From Azospirillum brasilense (GTDB lineage Bacteria > Pseudomonadota > Alphaproteobacteria > Azospirillales > Azospirillaceae), in assembly GCF_003349955.1 (NCBI RefSeq), contig NZ_QLKQ01000012.1, positions 1 to 64,000 of the forward strand: 64,000 nucleotides of DNA, read 5' to 3'. Positions 7,983 to 16,892 of the stretch are shown here, piece by piece (the stretch's first letter is position 1; each line of letters opens with the position of its first letter). The position numbers were made by a program, and so were the translations under genes. A model generated the notes under the pieces. The model ran no database searches and had not been told where the DNA came from. It worked only from the letters and a program-made list of their open reading frames with translations.

Positions 7983-9110
7983 TCAGCCGGAGCGCGCCCG
8001 GCGCGGCCCGATGGATGCCGTGGGCGCCGGCTCGGACATCCAGCCGCGGGCGTTGCGTCGGTAGATCTCCACGATGCGTTCCCGGTAGACGGCGATGTCG
8101 AACTGGCGTTCGAAGCGGCGGCGGGCGCCCTGGCCCAGCCGGCGGCGCAACTCCGCGTCGTCGATCACGCGGGCCAGCGCCTCGGCCAGGGCCGTCCGGT
8201 CGCCCGGCGGCACCAGCAAGCCGGTCTCCTCGTCGGCGATGGCGTCGCCGACGCTGCCGACCGGGGTGGCGACGATGGTCAGGCCGTTGGCCATGGCCTC
8301 CAGCACCGACATCGGCAGACCCTCGAACATGGAGGGCTGGACCAGCACATGGGCCTGCACCAGCTCCTTGCGGCAGCCGGTCTGGTCGAGCCAGCCGGTG
8401 AAGCGCACGCGCTCCTCCAGCCCCAGCGCCTTGGCCTGGGCGCGGTAGGTCTCCAGGTCGCCGTCGCCGGCGATGGTCAGTTGCCAGGAGCGGCCGCGGC
8501 ACGCGTCGGACGCCAGGGCGTCCAACAGGACGTCGATGCCCTTCAGCTTGATCAGGCGGCCGAGGAACAGCAGGCGCACCGGCCCGTCCTCCGCGCGCTC
8601 CGGGATCGTCTCCGGCCCCGGAACGGCGTTGTGCAGCAGGGTCGTGCGGCGCACGGCCGGGAAGGTGGTGACCACCCAGTTGCGCCAGTATTCGCCCAGC
8701 ACCACCACCTCGCTGGTCATCTCCATCATGTGGCGGATGGCCCAGCGGGACAGCGGCTTGGCGTCCTCGTAATGCTTGGGGAAACGGCCCCCGTGCAGAT
8801 GCAGGACGACCGGCACCCGGAACAGCGAGGCCATGGCGACGATCAGCCCCTTGCGGAGCACGCTGCCGTATTCGGCCATGTGGATGTGCACGAGCTGGGC
8901 CTTGCCGGTCGCGAAGCAGCCGAACAGGCGCAGCATCGCGGCGGCGAAGTAGAAGGGCATCAGATGAAATTTCGCGTCCGGCCCATAGCTGTCGATCACT
9001 TCGAACTTCACGTCGGGGCGGTTCTCCCGCAGGTCCGTCGTGAAGTTGTCGACGATTCGCCCCATGCCGCCCTTTTCGAGCGTGCCGCCGGGTGAAACGA
9101 TGTAGATCAT
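7983..9110 (-). CDS. Glycosyltransferase family 4 protein
   Basis: A 375-residue GT-B glycosyltransferase. The N-terminal glycine loop SPGGTLEKGGMGR is at residues 6-18, and the C-terminal GT4 signature EGLPMSVLEAMANGLTIVAT is present, with the conserved Glu that contacts the nucleotide sugar. It retains the anomeric configuration by family membership. The donor and acceptor are not readable. It is probably cytoplasmic, adding a sugar to the lipid-linked repeat unit. It resembles the next gene (9190-10398) in layout, and the two may be ancient paralogues. Confidence 0.88.
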   Translation of the reverse strand: MIYIVSPGGTLEKGGMGRIVDNFTTDLRENRPDVKFEVIDSYGPDAKFHLMPFYFAAAMLRLFGCFATGKAQLVHIHMAEYGSVLRKGLIVAMASLFRVPVVLHLHGGRFPKHYEDAKPLSRWAIRHMMEMTSEVVVLGEYWRNWVVTTFPAVRRTTLLHNAVPGPETIPERAEDGPVRLLFLGRLIKLKGIDVLLDALASDACRGRSWQLTIAGDGDLETYRAQAKALGLEERVRFTGWLDQTGCRKELVQAHVLVQPSMFEGLPMSVLEAMANGLTIVATPVGSVGDAIADEETGLLVPPGDRTALAEALARVIDDAELRRRLGQGARRRFERQFDIAVYRERIVEIYRRNARGWMSEPAPTASIGPRRARSG

Positions 9111-9189
9111 ATCCGCTCCTGACTGTCGCGCTCCCCTCGCGAAGCTTCAGGGAGGAAGGAATTAAAGGACCCCGCGGAAAAATGGGTTC

Positions 9190-10398
9190 TTACTGTCGGC
9201 CCGCGCGGGTCAGCGATGGCTTGGCCGCCGCGGCGTCGGGCAGCGCTCCCAACGAGGGGCGCCGGACGGCGTCGGGGCGGTTCAGCTCCGCATAGATGTC
9301 CTGAAGGCTGCGGCCGTAGGACTCGATGACGAATTTCTCCAGGAACAGCCGGCGACCCTGTGCCGACAGGCGCGCGTAGAGCGCCGGCCGGGCGGCGAGG
9401 TCGCGGATCGCGTGGTCCAAAGCCTCCGGGTCGTTGACCGGGACGATCCGCGCCGTCTCACCGTCGGTCAGCACCTCCGGGATCGAGCCGACCGGGGTGG
9501 TGATGACGGGCATGCCGGTGGACAGCGCCTCCAGGATCACCATGGGCAGCCCCTCGTGGGTCGAGGGCAGCAGCAGCATGTCGTGATCGCGCAGATGGGC
9601 GTGCGCCTGCTCGCGGGAGATCCAGCCCTCGAACCGGCACTCGTTGTCCACGCCCAGCTCCGCCGCCATGCGGCGGTAGCCCTCGACGTCGCCGCCGCCG
9701 CCGATGGTCACGCGGAAGCGGAAGCCCCGGTCCTTCATCAGCCGGCAGGAGCGCAGCAGCGTGCCGATGCCCTTGCGCTCCGACAGGTTGGCGAGCACCA
9801 GCAGCGACACGATCGCCCCCTCCGGCGGCGCCGCGCGGACGGGCAGGTCGGCGCCGATGTCCGGCACGGCGTTGTAGAGCACGCGGACCTTGTGCGGGTC
9901 CGTCCCGACCGACTGCACCAGGAAGTTCCGCCAGCTCTCGCCCAGCACCAGAGCGATGCCGCAGCGGTCGAACAGCCAGCGGCTGATCGCGCGGGACACC
10001 GGCCCCTTGTCGAAATACTCCATGAAGGACGCGCCGTGCAGATGCACGACGGTGGGGCAGGAGAACAGCCCGGCGAAGAGCTGGACCACCGCCTTGCGCC
10101 AGACGCTGGCGTTCTCCGACACGTTGATGTGCACGACCGTCTGGCGGCGGCGCAGCATCAGGGCGCCCAGCCGCGCCAGCGTGCCAGCCAGATAGACCGG
10201 CGACAGCAGGGCGCTGCCGGTGCCGCGGGTGTCGAGCACCACGGTTTCCGGGGCGGCGGGGCTGTTCTGGAAGGCGTCGACGATGTAACCCGTCATCCGC
10301 CCGATCCCCCCGCCGCCGTCGAGCGCGCCGGGGGTGGCGAAGACAATGCAAGCGCGGGACGCCTTCTTGCGCCGGAAACCCATGTCCATCAAACCCAT
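9190..10398 (-). CDS. Glycosyltransferase family 4 protein
   Basis: A 402-residue GT4 enzyme with the glycine loop GALDGGGGIGRMTG near the N terminus and the C-terminal signature EGLPMVILEALSTGMPVITT. The start at 10398 is preferred because GTGAGG lies 7 bases upstream; a much longer frame upstream lies in another gene. It starts 8 bases after the stop of the GT2 gene, so the two are co-transcribed. It probably acts in repeat-unit assembly on the cytoplasmic face. Sugar specificity is unknown. Confidence 0.87.
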   Translation of the reverse strand: MGLMDMGFRRKKASRACIVFATPGALDGGGGIGRMTGYIVDAFQNSPAAPETVVLDTRGTGSALLSPVYLAGTLARLGALMLRRRQTVVHINVSENASVWRKAVVQLFAGLFSCPTVVHLHGASFMEYFDKGPVSRAISRWLFDRCGIALVLGESWRNFLVQSVGTDPHKVRVLYNAVPDIGADLPVRAAPPEGAIVSLLVLANLSERKGIGTLLRSCRLMKDRGFRFRVTIGGGGDVEGYRRMAAELGVDNECRFEGWISREQAHAHLRDHDMLLLPSTHEGLPMVILEALSTGMPVITTPVGSIPEVLTDGETARIVPVNDPEALDHAIRDLAARPALYARLSAQGRRLFLEKFVIESYGRSLQDIYAELNRPDAVRRPSLGALPDAAAAKPSLTRAGRQ

Positions 10399-10406
10399 GC
10401 TTGACC

Positions 10407-11339
10407 TCACGCCGCGCCGGGAGCCGAAAAGATGGCCTGACGCAGCCGGCGCCGCAGCCCGACCGGCATCAGCGAATGCATCAGGAAGGTGGTCAGCGCC
10501 ATCGGGGTCGGCGCGCCGTCCCGCAGCGCCGATTTCAGGATGCGCTTGCGCACCGCCGGGGTCCGCGCCGCCTGCTCGCCGCCGGTGGCCTGGAGCAGCA
10601 GGCTGGCGTAGGCGCGGGGCGACAGCCGGGGCCGCACCGACTCCGCCCAGGTCAGGGCCATGTCGATGTTGTGGCAGGTGGACAGGGTGATGCGGTCGGA
10701 TTCGGTGTAGTGGATCGCCAGCACCTCCGGCACCGTCACCAGGGCGCAGCTTTCGATCTGCCCGCAGGAGATCAGCCACTCCCAGTCGTCGAAGGCCGAT
10801 TTCGGGATCGGCTGGCGCTGGAGCAGCGCTTTCGGGGCGAGCAGGGTGGTGGTGGGGGCGAAGGTCTCGCCCTTGAACAGCCCGTGGCGGACGAACAGGT
10901 AGTCGCCGATCCGGTCCCGCGGGGTGCACAGGCGCCGTGGCCATTCGAAGTCGCCGCGGGCCGTCACCACCTTGCAGCGGCAGCTCATGATCGGGTAGCG
11001 CACGCCGGGCGGGCGGGCGGCCATCTGCAAGGCAATCTTGCCCGGCATCCATTCATCGTCGTCGTCGAGGAAGGCGATCCAGGAGCCCTTCGCGCGGTCC
11101 ACGCCCAGATTGCGGGCGCCGGCGGCGCCGCGGTTCTGTTCCAACGCGATCACGGTCAGGCGCGGATCGCCGAACGCGTTCAGGCGCTCCTCGGTGGCGG
11201 GATCGGGTCCGTCGATGACGACGACGACCTCGAGCGGGGCGTAGGTCTGGGCCAGGGCGCTTTCCACGGCCCGCGCGACCATGTCCGGCCGGTTGCGGGT
11301 GGGGATGACGACGGTGACCATCTCTTGCGGGGACGTCAT
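10407..11339 (-). CDS. Glycosyltransferase family 2 protein
   Basis: A 310-residue GT-A inverting glycosyltransferase. It opens with VTVVIPTRNRPDMVARAVES, the usual GT2 start, and has GAAGARNLGVDRAKG followed by the metal-binding FLDDDDEW motif near residues 92-99. It is inferred to add one sugar to the polyprenyl-linked repeat unit. It lies between the O-antigen ligase-like gene and a GT4 gene in the same direction. Confidence 0.9.
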   Translation of the reverse strand: MTSPQEMVTVVIPTRNRPDMVARAVESALAQTYAPLEVVVVIDGPDPATEERLNAFGDPRLTVIALEQNRGAAGARNLGVDRAKGSWIAFLDDDDEWMPGKIALQMAARPPGVRYPIMSCRCKVVTARGDFEWPRRLCTPRDRIGDYLFVRHGLFKGETFAPTTTLLAPKALLQRQPIPKSAFDDWEWLISCGQIESCALVTVPEVLAIHYTESDRITLSTCHNIDMALTWAESVRPRLSPRAYASLLLQATGGEQAARTPAVRKRILKSALRDGAPTPMALTTFLMHSLMPVGLRRRLRQAIFSAPGAA

Positions 11340-11400
11340 GACACTACCTTCTGTCGCGACGGAGAATGCGGGGGGCGGAACATGAGGGGGCCTCCTTCCG

Positions 11401-12738
11401 TCAGCCGGGCCGGGCCGGACCGCTCCAGCCGGCGGCCGGCGGCCCGCCGTAGGAGGTTCCGTAGGGGGAGGAACTGGCGAAGCCGGCGTTGTAGGCCTGC
11501 TGCTGGTCCTGCATCCGGGCCTGCATCTTCGCCCAGCGGCGGCGCTGCACGAGGCGGGTCACCGCGATCACCAGCACGATCCAGTTCAGGGAATGGCGCT
11601 CCAGGAACACGCTTTCCGACACCGAGATCAGCAGGAGCGCGCAGCCGACGGTGAAGATCCAAGCGGGCTCGGCGCGGTTCTCGCTGTAGCGGATGGCGCC
11701 GAAGCCCTGGATCAGCAGGCGGCCCATCAGCATCGCCGTCAGGATCACGCCGGGCAGGCCGAGGTCGAGCCACGCCTCCATCCACCCGTTGTGGGCGGAG
11801 TTGATGCCCCAGCCCTGGGTGAAGGTGCTGCCCGGACCGTAGGCTCCGTACCAGTAGGCGCCGTAGCCCCAGCCGAGCAGGAAGCGGTCCTGGATGGACA
11901 TCAGCGTGTGTTCCCACAGCACGGTGCGTCCGGTCAGCGTCGGATCGCGGCCCAGCATGTAGAGGATGTCGTGCCAGAAGGTTGTGCCGCTGGTGATGCC
12001 GACCACCGCGACCAGCAGGACGAAGGCCATGGCCGGCGCGAAGCTGCGGATGCCGCCGCGCACGAAGCCGCTGACCAGCAGCAGGCCGGCGACCAGGATC
12101 GAGGTCACCAGGCCGGTGCCCGACCGGCTCATCACGATCAGCAGCAGGGCCATCAGCAGCAGCGGGCGGACCACCCAGCGCTTGCCCTCGCGCGTCCAGT
12201 CGAGCCACAGCAGGCAGAGCACCAGCCAGACCATCATGCGGCCCGTCACGTTCTTCTGCCAGAAGATGCCCTTCCAGGCGCCGACATGCTGCTCGTGGTC
12301 GAGCCCGACCGCCGGCATGGCGAAGACCGAGGCGTAGGACAGAACCATCAGGATGGATAGGCCCGTCGCCAGCATCCGGACGATTTCCGGGAAGGTGTAG
12401 CGCAGGGCCAGATAGACGGCGAAGGCGGTGGTGAACAGGAAGGCCACCGCGCGGCGCAGCGTCACGTCCGGGTAGATCGACCACAGGGCCGACAGGAAGG
12501 CCAGCGCCACGATCAGCGACACCGCCGGGCTTCCCGTCGGAATGCGGAAGGCCAGGCTGGGCCGCAGCGCGATCAGGCCCAGGATCATGACGTAGACGGC
12601 CATGAAGTAGATCACCGCGCCCGGCGCGTCCGGATCGGTCGTGCCGCCGCCGGTCAGCAGCGCCGGGAGCACCGACCCGCCGAACGAGACGATGCAGAAG
12701 ACGGTGATGCTCTTTTCCAGAACTTCGAGGACTTTCAT
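11401..12738 (-). CDS. O-antigen ligase/polymerase family membrane protein (Wzy/WaaL-like)
   Basis: A 445-residue polytopic membrane protein with about ten hydrophobic segments. A large loop around GWGYGAYWYG...AHNGWMEAWLDLG, with its conserved His-Asn, is typical of the Wzy_C/O-antigen ligase family. In this setting it is most likely the repeat-unit polymerase of a Wzx/Wzy system. The start at 12738 (MKVLEVLEKS) is preferred over a longer frame with an unusual N terminus. The tail after the last membrane segment is basic and then rich in Gly, Pro, Ser and Tyr, which is not typical and may be cytoplasmic. Confidence 0.86.
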   Translation of the reverse strand: MKVLEVLEKSITVFCIVSFGGSVLPALLTGGGTTDPDAPGAVIYFMAVYVMILGLIALRPSLAFRIPTGSPAVSLIVALAFLSALWSIYPDVTLRRAVAFLFTTAFAVYLALRYTFPEIVRMLATGLSILMVLSYASVFAMPAVGLDHEQHVGAWKGIFWQKNVTGRMMVWLVLCLLWLDWTREGKRWVVRPLLLMALLLIVMSRSGTGLVTSILVAGLLLVSGFVRGGIRSFAPAMAFVLLVAVVGITSGTTFWHDILYMLGRDPTLTGRTVLWEHTLMSIQDRFLLGWGYGAYWYGAYGPGSTFTQGWGINSAHNGWMEAWLDLGLPGVILTAMLMGRLLIQGFGAIRYSENRAEPAWIFTVGCALLLISVSESVFLERHSLNWIVLVIAVTRLVQRRRWAKMQARMQDQQQAYNAGFASSSPYGTSYGGPPAAGWSGPARPG

Positions 12739-12971
12739 GGGGCCGCTGTTCCGGTGAAAAGGGCTGCTATGGGCAGTGAACGCCCATGACGGGCGCACCG
12801 CATCGTTTTCTGAAGATGCCAACCCGATGCCCGGACCTGTAGCCGGGCGGAGGCATTAGGCCTAAGGAGGCCGTCCCCATCGGGGCTACCCCCGGTTGGG
12901 CCATCCACCCCGATCTTGCGGGCCCCGCAGGGCCTATGACGGCCGTTCCCGCCGGCTCCGGAGCGGACTCC

Positions 12972-13009
12972 AAAAAGGGAAAGCCCCTCTCCCGGGTGGG
13001 AAGAGGGGC
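12972..13009 (-). terminator. Rho-independent terminator after the sugar-phosphate transferase gene
   Basis: Read on the minus strand, GCCCCTCT (13009-13002) pairs with AGAGGGGC (12990-12983) and is followed by TTTCCCTTTTT. It lies 21 bases past the stop at 13030. The rest of the 291-bp gap (12739-12971) has no gene but shows GC-rich dyads, and may hold the promoter for the polymerase gene. Confidence 0.82.
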
Positions 13010-13029
13010 CTGGATGGAGCGCCGCGGGG

Positions 13030-14475
13030 TCATGACCCGTCGCCCTTGAGGACGATCACCGCGGTCTTGCACAGGATGTAGAAGTCGAACAGCAGGCCGC
13101 AGTTGCGGACGTAGAAGACGTCCATGGCGACGCGTTCCTGGAAGGTGGTGCGGTGGCGCCCCGACACCTGCCAGTAGCCGGTCAGGCCCGGACGGACGGA
13201 GCCGATGACCTCGGCCGACGCGCCGACCTCCGGCAGTTCCTTGGGCATGTAGGCGCGCGGGCCGATCAGGCTCATGTCGCCCATCAGGATGTTCACCAGC
13301 TGCGGCAGCTCGTCGAGCGAGGTCTTGCGCAGGAAGCGGCCGACCGGGGTGATGCGCGGGTCGTAGGTCAGCTTGTGGTAGGTCATGTACTCTTCGCGCA
13401 TCTTCGGATCGTTCTCCAGCAGGCGCTGGAGATGCTCCTCCGCGTTGATGTGCATCGAGCGGAACTTCAGCACGTCGAAGGTCTTGTCGCCGCCGGCCCA
13501 GCGCTTCTGGCGGAACATCACCGGGCCGGGGCTGTCCAGACGGATCGCCGCGGCGATGCCCAGCATCAGCGGCGCCACCGCCACCAGCAGGATGCCCGAC
13601 AGCAGGATGTCGAGCGCGCGGCGGATGCGCAGGTAGCTGGTCGGCGGACGGACCGAGACGCGCAGGGCCAGCGAGCCGTGCAGGTTGTGGTAGGTGGCGT
13701 CGACGGCGCTGACGTTGCCCTCGCCCAGCAGGCAATAGACCTGCTTGAAGGGCAGCCGGCCGACCAGCGTCGTCAAATCCGCGCCATGGCGCCCGATGTC
13801 GGCGACGATGGCCGCCTGGGCCTGCTGGGCGTAGGCCGGGGACTTGGCGAGCAGGTCGGTCGAGCCGACCACCGGCAGGTTGGCGACGCGGGTCTGCCAC
13901 AGCGTGTTGTCGTCGTCGAAGAAGCAGACCGGGCGCATCCCGAGCCAGGGCAGGCGCTGCAGCTTCTCGGCGATGGCGGCGCCCTGCGGGCCGGCGCCGA
14001 CGATCACCACCGGGGTGCGCCAGTTCAACGCGCTGGCCATCAGCCCGTGCACCAGCAGCAGGTCGGCGGCGTAGGTGATCGCGAAGCCGATCAGGGCGAC
14101 CGAGAGCGCCTCGACGAAGAAGGAGCGGAAGCCGTCCATCACGATGAAGGGCACGGCCAGCACGGCGACCGACAGCAGGGCCGCCTGGAAGGTGCGGCGG
14201 GTCCGCTCCAGATAATCGAAGCGGCCCAGAGAATAAATTCCGAAAACCGATTTCACCAGCGGCACCAGCATCAGGCCGGTGACCAGGGCGCGCTGCGACA
14301 GGTCCGCTTCCGCGGTCAGGGTGTCGCTTCCGAACAGCTGGATGAGCGTCCAGCCGAGCAGGGCGAGCATGAAGCCGTCGGACAGAGCCAACAGCAGCCC
14401 GGGTCCCACCGTCGGCATGGCCGTCTTCTTCACCGGGGCCAGATTGATGACCGCTTCTGGGTCGAGTTTGCTCAT
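13030..14475 (-). CDS. Polyprenyl-phosphate hexose-1-phosphate transferase (WcaJ/ExoY type)
   Basis: A 481-residue initiating transferase of exopolysaccharide synthesis. It has several N-terminal membrane helices, a central nucleotide-binding-like domain ([17 protein letters not shown]), a further membrane segment near residue 290, and the C-terminal bacterial sugar-transferase domain with [34 protein letters not shown] and [14 protein letters not shown]. It moves a hexose-1-phosphate, commonly glucose, from UDP-sugar to undecaprenyl phosphate. An in-frame start 12 bases further upstream (14487) is also possible; neither has a clear Shine-Dalgarno. It is divergent from the flippase gene across an 860-bp regulatory region. 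Confidence 0.92.
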   Translation of the reverse strand: MSKLDPEAVINLAPVKKTAMPTVGPGLLLALSDGFMLALLGWTLIQLFGSDTLTAEADLSQRALVTGLMLVPLVKSVFGIYSLGRFDYLERTRRTFQAALLSVAVLAVPFIVMDGFRSFFVEALSVALIGFAITYAADLLLVHGLMASALNWRTPVVIVGAGPQGAAIAEKLQRLPWLGMRPVCFFDDDNTLWQTRVANLPVVGSTDLLAKSPAYAQQAQAAIVADIGRHGADLTTLVGRLPFKQVYCLLGEGNVSAVDATYHNLHGSLALRVSVRPPTSYLRIRRALDILLSGILLVAVAPLMLGIAAAIRLDSPGPVMFRQKRWAGGDKTFDVLKFRSMHINAEEHLQRLLENDPKMREEYMTYHKLTYDPRITPVGRFLRKTSLDELPQLVNILMGDMSLIGPRAYMPKELPEVGASAEVIGSVRPGLTGYWQVSGRHRTTFQERVAMDVFYVRNCGLLFDFYILCKTAVIVLKGDGS

Positions 14476-15334
14476 CGCAGGTCCCATTTATGTGTGAAAC
14501 GGAATGTCATCCGTCTCGCGCCTGACCTAACGCGCCGCAGCGAAAGACGGTTTCTCATCAGCTTTTTCTTTGAGTCCTTCTGTGTTCAGAAAGACACACA
14601 AATATCAGCGCGTTCTCCGCCTCTGTGCAGACAGATCAGAAGGTTGCGCTGTTCTCCACGAATTAGGATAAAGGCTGCCGTCAATCAACAAATCACAAGA
14701 GGCCTCCTCCGCCAGCGGCGATACCCCTTACATGCCGCATGGTTTCAGTGGGGTGAGTTTGAAGAGATTAAGGAAAGTGGGTAACTTCGTCCGGATCATC
14801 CGGATCGGTGACGACGCTGCCACCGCCGATCCCCGGCTACCTCTTTCCTTCCCGCAAATTGGGGGTATTCGGGGGATGTTCCCTGTCCCCTATGGTGGGG
14901 GCCGCCGCCGGGTGGCGGTGGGGTGCGCCGGGTTGGTCTGCCCGTCCCGCCGAGGCGATGGCGCGGACGTATCCCATAAGAATCCGGTGGGCGATTCCGG
15001 ATGAGACGCCGTCTCGAACGCCCCGTTGATCGCGGTGGAGTGCCCTCGCAGGCTGGATCGGTTGTGTGCCTGACTGGTGGACCTTGTTGCCCCCACCCTA
15101 ACCCTCCCCCGCTGTCGCAGGGGAGGGGACTGCCGCCGCTTCGCGATCATCTCCCTCCCCTGCGACAGCGGGGGAGGGCCGGGGTGGGGGCACGGGTTGC
15201 CATCGGGATACGTCCGAAGAGGGCGACGACGGCACCAACGCGAAATTGAAACGTCCCGGTCCGGTTCCAATCATCGGAATTGCGTTCGCGGGTGCGGCAC
15301 CGCCGCCCCACCGGAGTTCTAGGCGGAGTTCCTG
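14476..15334. other. Large divergent intergenic region
   Basis: This stretch of about 860 bp separates the sugar-phosphate transferase (minus) from the flippase (plus). I see no credible gene: the small frames have shadow-like composition. It has an AT-richer part (14560-14720), a likely promoter zone for the minus-strand gene, and the palindromic element at 15088-15192. The promoter hexamers could not be assigned with confidence. Confidence 0.6.
15088..15192. repeat. Long palindromic intergenic element (distinct subtype)
   Basis: Two arms of about 38 bases (15088-15127 and 15153-15192) are near-perfect reverse complements. They contain the core CCCCCGCTGTCGCAGGGGAG and flank a 25-base centre. 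It shares the CCCCACCCTAACCCTCCCC edge with the other intergenic elements but has a different core. As RNA it would form a very stable stem. Confidence 0.85.
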
Positions 15335-16816
15335 ATGGCGTCCGAAGCAGCGACGATCTTGAAACACGGTTGGCTGTTCATGCTGGCCAACGTGGTGAAC
15401 CGGGCTGCCGGGCTTCTGCTCCTGCCGCTCTACACCCGTCTTCTCAGCCCTTCCGAATTCGGCGTCTACGCGCTGGTGGTGGTGGTCGCCGACCTGCTGG
15501 CGGTCATGCTGATGATCGGCATGAACAACGCCTTCACCGCCGTCTATTTCGAACACGCCGAGGAGAGCGACCGGCGGCGGGTCGCCAGCACCTGCCTGCT
15601 GGCGGTGGTCGGCACGTCGGTGGCGATGGTCGGTCTGGCCTGGCCGCTTGGCATGGCGGGAAGCTGGGCGATGTTCGGCGACACCGGCCACGCGGCGGTG
15701 ATGGCGATCGCACTGGCCGGCGTGGCGCTGACCACCCTGTTCGAGCTGGCGCTGGCCTATTACCGGGCGCGCAAGCGGTCGGGGCTGTGTCTGCTGGTGT
15801 CGCTGGCCAAGGTGGTGGCCCTGCTCGCCTTCAATCTGCTGTTCCTGTGGGCGCTCGGCCTCGGGGTGGAGGGCATCTTCCTGGCGAACGGCGCGTCCTT
15901 CCTGGCGCTCGGCCTCCTGCTCGTGGTGGCGATCCTGAAGGACACCGGCTTCTCCTTCTCCTTCCCGATCCTGAAGCGGGTGGCGGCGCTGGGGCTGCCC
16001 TACGCGCCGCAGTCGCTGCTGGACATCGCCAACAACTTCGTCTCGCGCTGGCTGCTGAACATCCTGCTGTCCACGGCCGCGGTGGGCCTGTTCGCCTTCG
16101 GGATGCGGCTGTCGCAGATCCTCTTCATGTTCCTGACCGCCTCCTTCCTGCAGATCTGGTCGGTCAGCCGGCTGGAGTCCCAGCACGGCGCGGCGGACCA
16201 CGCACAAGCGGATTTCGTCTTCCACCTGTTCGTCGTCCTGCTGACCGGGGCCGGGCTGGGGCTGGCGCTGACCGCGCCGGAGATCCTCTGGCTGATCGCG
16301 TCGGCCGACTACACGCCGGTCCTGACCAGCATGCCCTTCCTGGTGCTGGCCTATGTGCTGCACGGCGTGCGGATGAACCCGGAGGTGGCGATCCTGAAGG
16401 CCAAGCGCGTCGGCGTGCTGCCCTGGATCTCCGCGGCCAGCCTCGCGGTGGGCTCGGCGCTGGCGCTGGCGCTGGTCTGGCAGTGGGGCCTGCTCGGCGC
16501 CGCGCTGGCCAACCTGGGGCGCGAGGTCTTCCAGATCGTCCTGACCGAGACGGTGCGCCGCCGCATCTGCCGCGACGAGCTGCCGCTGAACGCCGTGCGG
16601 ATCGGCTGGATCCTGGTGCCGGCGGCCTTCGCCTATGCGGCGGGCTGGTATCTGTTCGGCACGGAGGTCGATCCGGCCTTCACCGCCGAGAAGGTGCTGC
16701 TGGTGCTGGTGTTCCTGGCCGCGGCGGTGTTCGGACCGGGCATGGGCTCGGCGGGTCGGGCGCTGCTGGGCAAGCTGCTGCTGGGCCGCGTCCGCCGCCT
16801 GCAATCGGCGTCCTGA
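15335..16816 (+). CDS. Oligosaccharide flippase (Wzx/MOP superfamily)
   Basis: A 493-residue integral membrane protein with 12-14 predicted hydrophobic segments. The N terminus is typical of Wzx-type transporters: short amphipathic start, then NVVNRAAGLLLLPLYTRLLSPSEFG. It would move the polyprenyl-linked repeat unit across the inner membrane for the polymerase at 11401-12738. It is the only plus-strand gene of the polysaccharide locus and is followed by a strong hairpin at 16841. Confidence 0.9.
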   Translation: MASEAATILKHGWLFMLANVVNRAAGLLLLPLYTRLLSPSEFGVYALVVVVADLLAVMLMIGMNNAFTAVYFEHAEESDRRRVASTCLLAVVGTSVAMVGLAWPLGMAGSWAMFGDTGHAAVMAIALAGVALTTLFELALAYYRARKRSGLCLLVSLAKVVALLAFNLLFLWALGLGVEGIFLANGASFLALGLLLVVAILKDTGFSFSFPILKRVAALGLPYAPQSLLDIANNFVSRWLLNILLSTAAVGLFAFGMRLSQILFMFLTASFLQIWSVSRLESQHGAADHAQADFVFHLFVVLLTGAGLGLALTAPEILWLIASADYTPVLTSMPFLVLAYVLHGVRMNPEVAILKAKRVGVLPWISAASLAVGSALALALVWQWGLLGAALANLGREVFQIVLTETVRRRICRDELPLNAVRIGWILVPAAFAYAAGWYLFGTEVDPAFTAEKVLLVLVFLAAAVFGPGMGSAGRALLGKLLLGRVRRLQSAS

Positions 16817-16840
16817 AGGCGCACGCCCTGAAAACGGAAA

Positions 16841-16866
16841 GGGCCGGCGGATCGCTCCGCCGGCCC
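16841..16866. terminator. Bidirectional hairpin terminator
   Basis: A 10-bp perfect stem GGGCCGGCGG/CCGCCGGCCC with a 6-base loop lies between the convergent flippase and GH5 genes. The T tail is better on the minus strand (CCCTTTCCGTTTTC), serving the GH5 gene whose stop is at 16893. Confidence 0.8.
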
Positions 16867-16892
16867 TTCCTCGTGGTCCGCTTGCGCGGTCG

